5,151 nt of DNA from Acidobacteriaceae bacterium (GTDB taxonomy: Bacteria; Acidobacteriota; Terriglobia; Terriglobales; Acidobacteriaceae): assembly GCA_003165855.1 (NCBI GenBank), contig PMXH01000139.1, forward strand, positions 784 through 5,934, read 5' to 3'. Both the position numbers and the translations under genes were made by a program. The notes beneath the pieces were generated by a model. The model was not told the DNA's origin, ran no database searches, and saw only the letters and a list, made by a program, of their open reading frames with translations. This document shows, one piece after another, positions 5,050-5,151 of the stretch. The first letter of the stretch is position 1. Each line of letters starts with the position of its first letter.

Positions 5050-5055
5050 ATTATA
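5050..5055 (-). promoter_or_regulatory. Perfect -10 hexamer placed for a leaderless start
   Basis: The minus strand reads TATAAT, exactly the consensus, in a GC-rich context. Eight nt separate it from GTG 5041, so transcription should begin at or within about 2 nt of the start codon. No recognisable -35 is found at 16-18 bp; the palindrome at 5065-5076 occupies most of the spacer. Confidence 0.5.
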
Positions 5056-5151
5056 TCCGTCTGCGCCGATGTCGGCCGTGTGTCGCGGGCAGCATTTCTA
5101 ATGTCGCCCTGTCAGCAATCCCGCGCCCGATTGTCATTCCGTCTCTAACGA
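5056..5151. other. Non-coding right edge
   Basis: I see no gene in these last 96 bases. A 28-codon minus-strand frame (MTIGRGIAD...) stops inside the TATAAT and has no supporting signal. The stretch holds the upstream region of the 106-residue protein gene. Confidence 0.5.
5065..5076. promoter_or_regulatory. Short palindrome just upstream of the TATAAT
   Basis: GCCGA and TCGGC are perfect 5-bp arms around TG, centred about 16 bp upstream of the -10 hexamer. A regulator bound here would contact the promoter spacer. The arms are short and GC-rich, so chance is a serious alternative. Confidence 0.25.

Overview
The window looks like chromosomal DNA of a GC-rich soil bacterium, most likely an acidobacterium of the Terriglobia (Koribacter/Sulfotelmatobacter-like). 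This rests on recalled resemblance, not a search: several very small proteins, a PLB-like/C45 Ntn-hydrolase and a dispersed repeat bounded by GTCATCC/GGATGAC all resemble sequences I associate with that group. I see no insertion sequence, phage gene, CRISPR array, toxin-antitoxin pair or biosynthetic cluster, so this reads as an ordinary, loosely packed chromosomal segment.

Layout. Positions 1-17 carry, on the minus strand, the 5' end of a tRNA gene, probably tRNA-Ser, cut by the window edge. A gene-free stretch (18-240) leads to a 66-residue four-cysteine zinc-ribbon-like protein on the minus strand (241-441). The next 413 bp hold no gene but contain a GTCATCC-bounded inverted-repeat element (621-751) with an inner hairpin and an outer 9-bp inverted repeat. 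An 87-residue helical protein follows on the plus strand (855-1118), with a good promoter and Shine-Dalgarno (SD). Its 3' end runs antisense into a 61-residue minus-strand coiled-coil-like protein (1049-1234).

The centre is a probable minus-strand transcription unit read from right to left. It starts with an exported PLB-like/C45 Ntn-hydrolase (1875-3341), then a DinB-fold protein with a complete metal-binding His triad (1306-1812), and possibly the 61-residue protein. A 195-bp divergent intergenic region (3342-3536) holds a candidate promoter and a 14-bp palindrome. It separates this unit from a plus-strand gene for an exported, probably six-bladed Asp-box (BNR/Ycf48-like) beta-propeller that starts at TTG (3537-4706). 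That gene converges, with only 14 bp between stop codons, on a 106-residue exported or membrane-anchored protein of unknown function (4721-5041, minus).

How the genes work together. The hydrolase and the propeller both carry signal peptides, so the two larger genes flanking the divergent region act outside the cytoplasm. DinB proteins are metal-dependent transferases in characterised cases, and no substrate can be inferred here. The two small minus-strand genes at 1049-1234 and 5041-4721 lack a clear SD. Each has a -10-like hexamer exactly 8 nt before its start codon, so both are candidates for leaderless transcripts.
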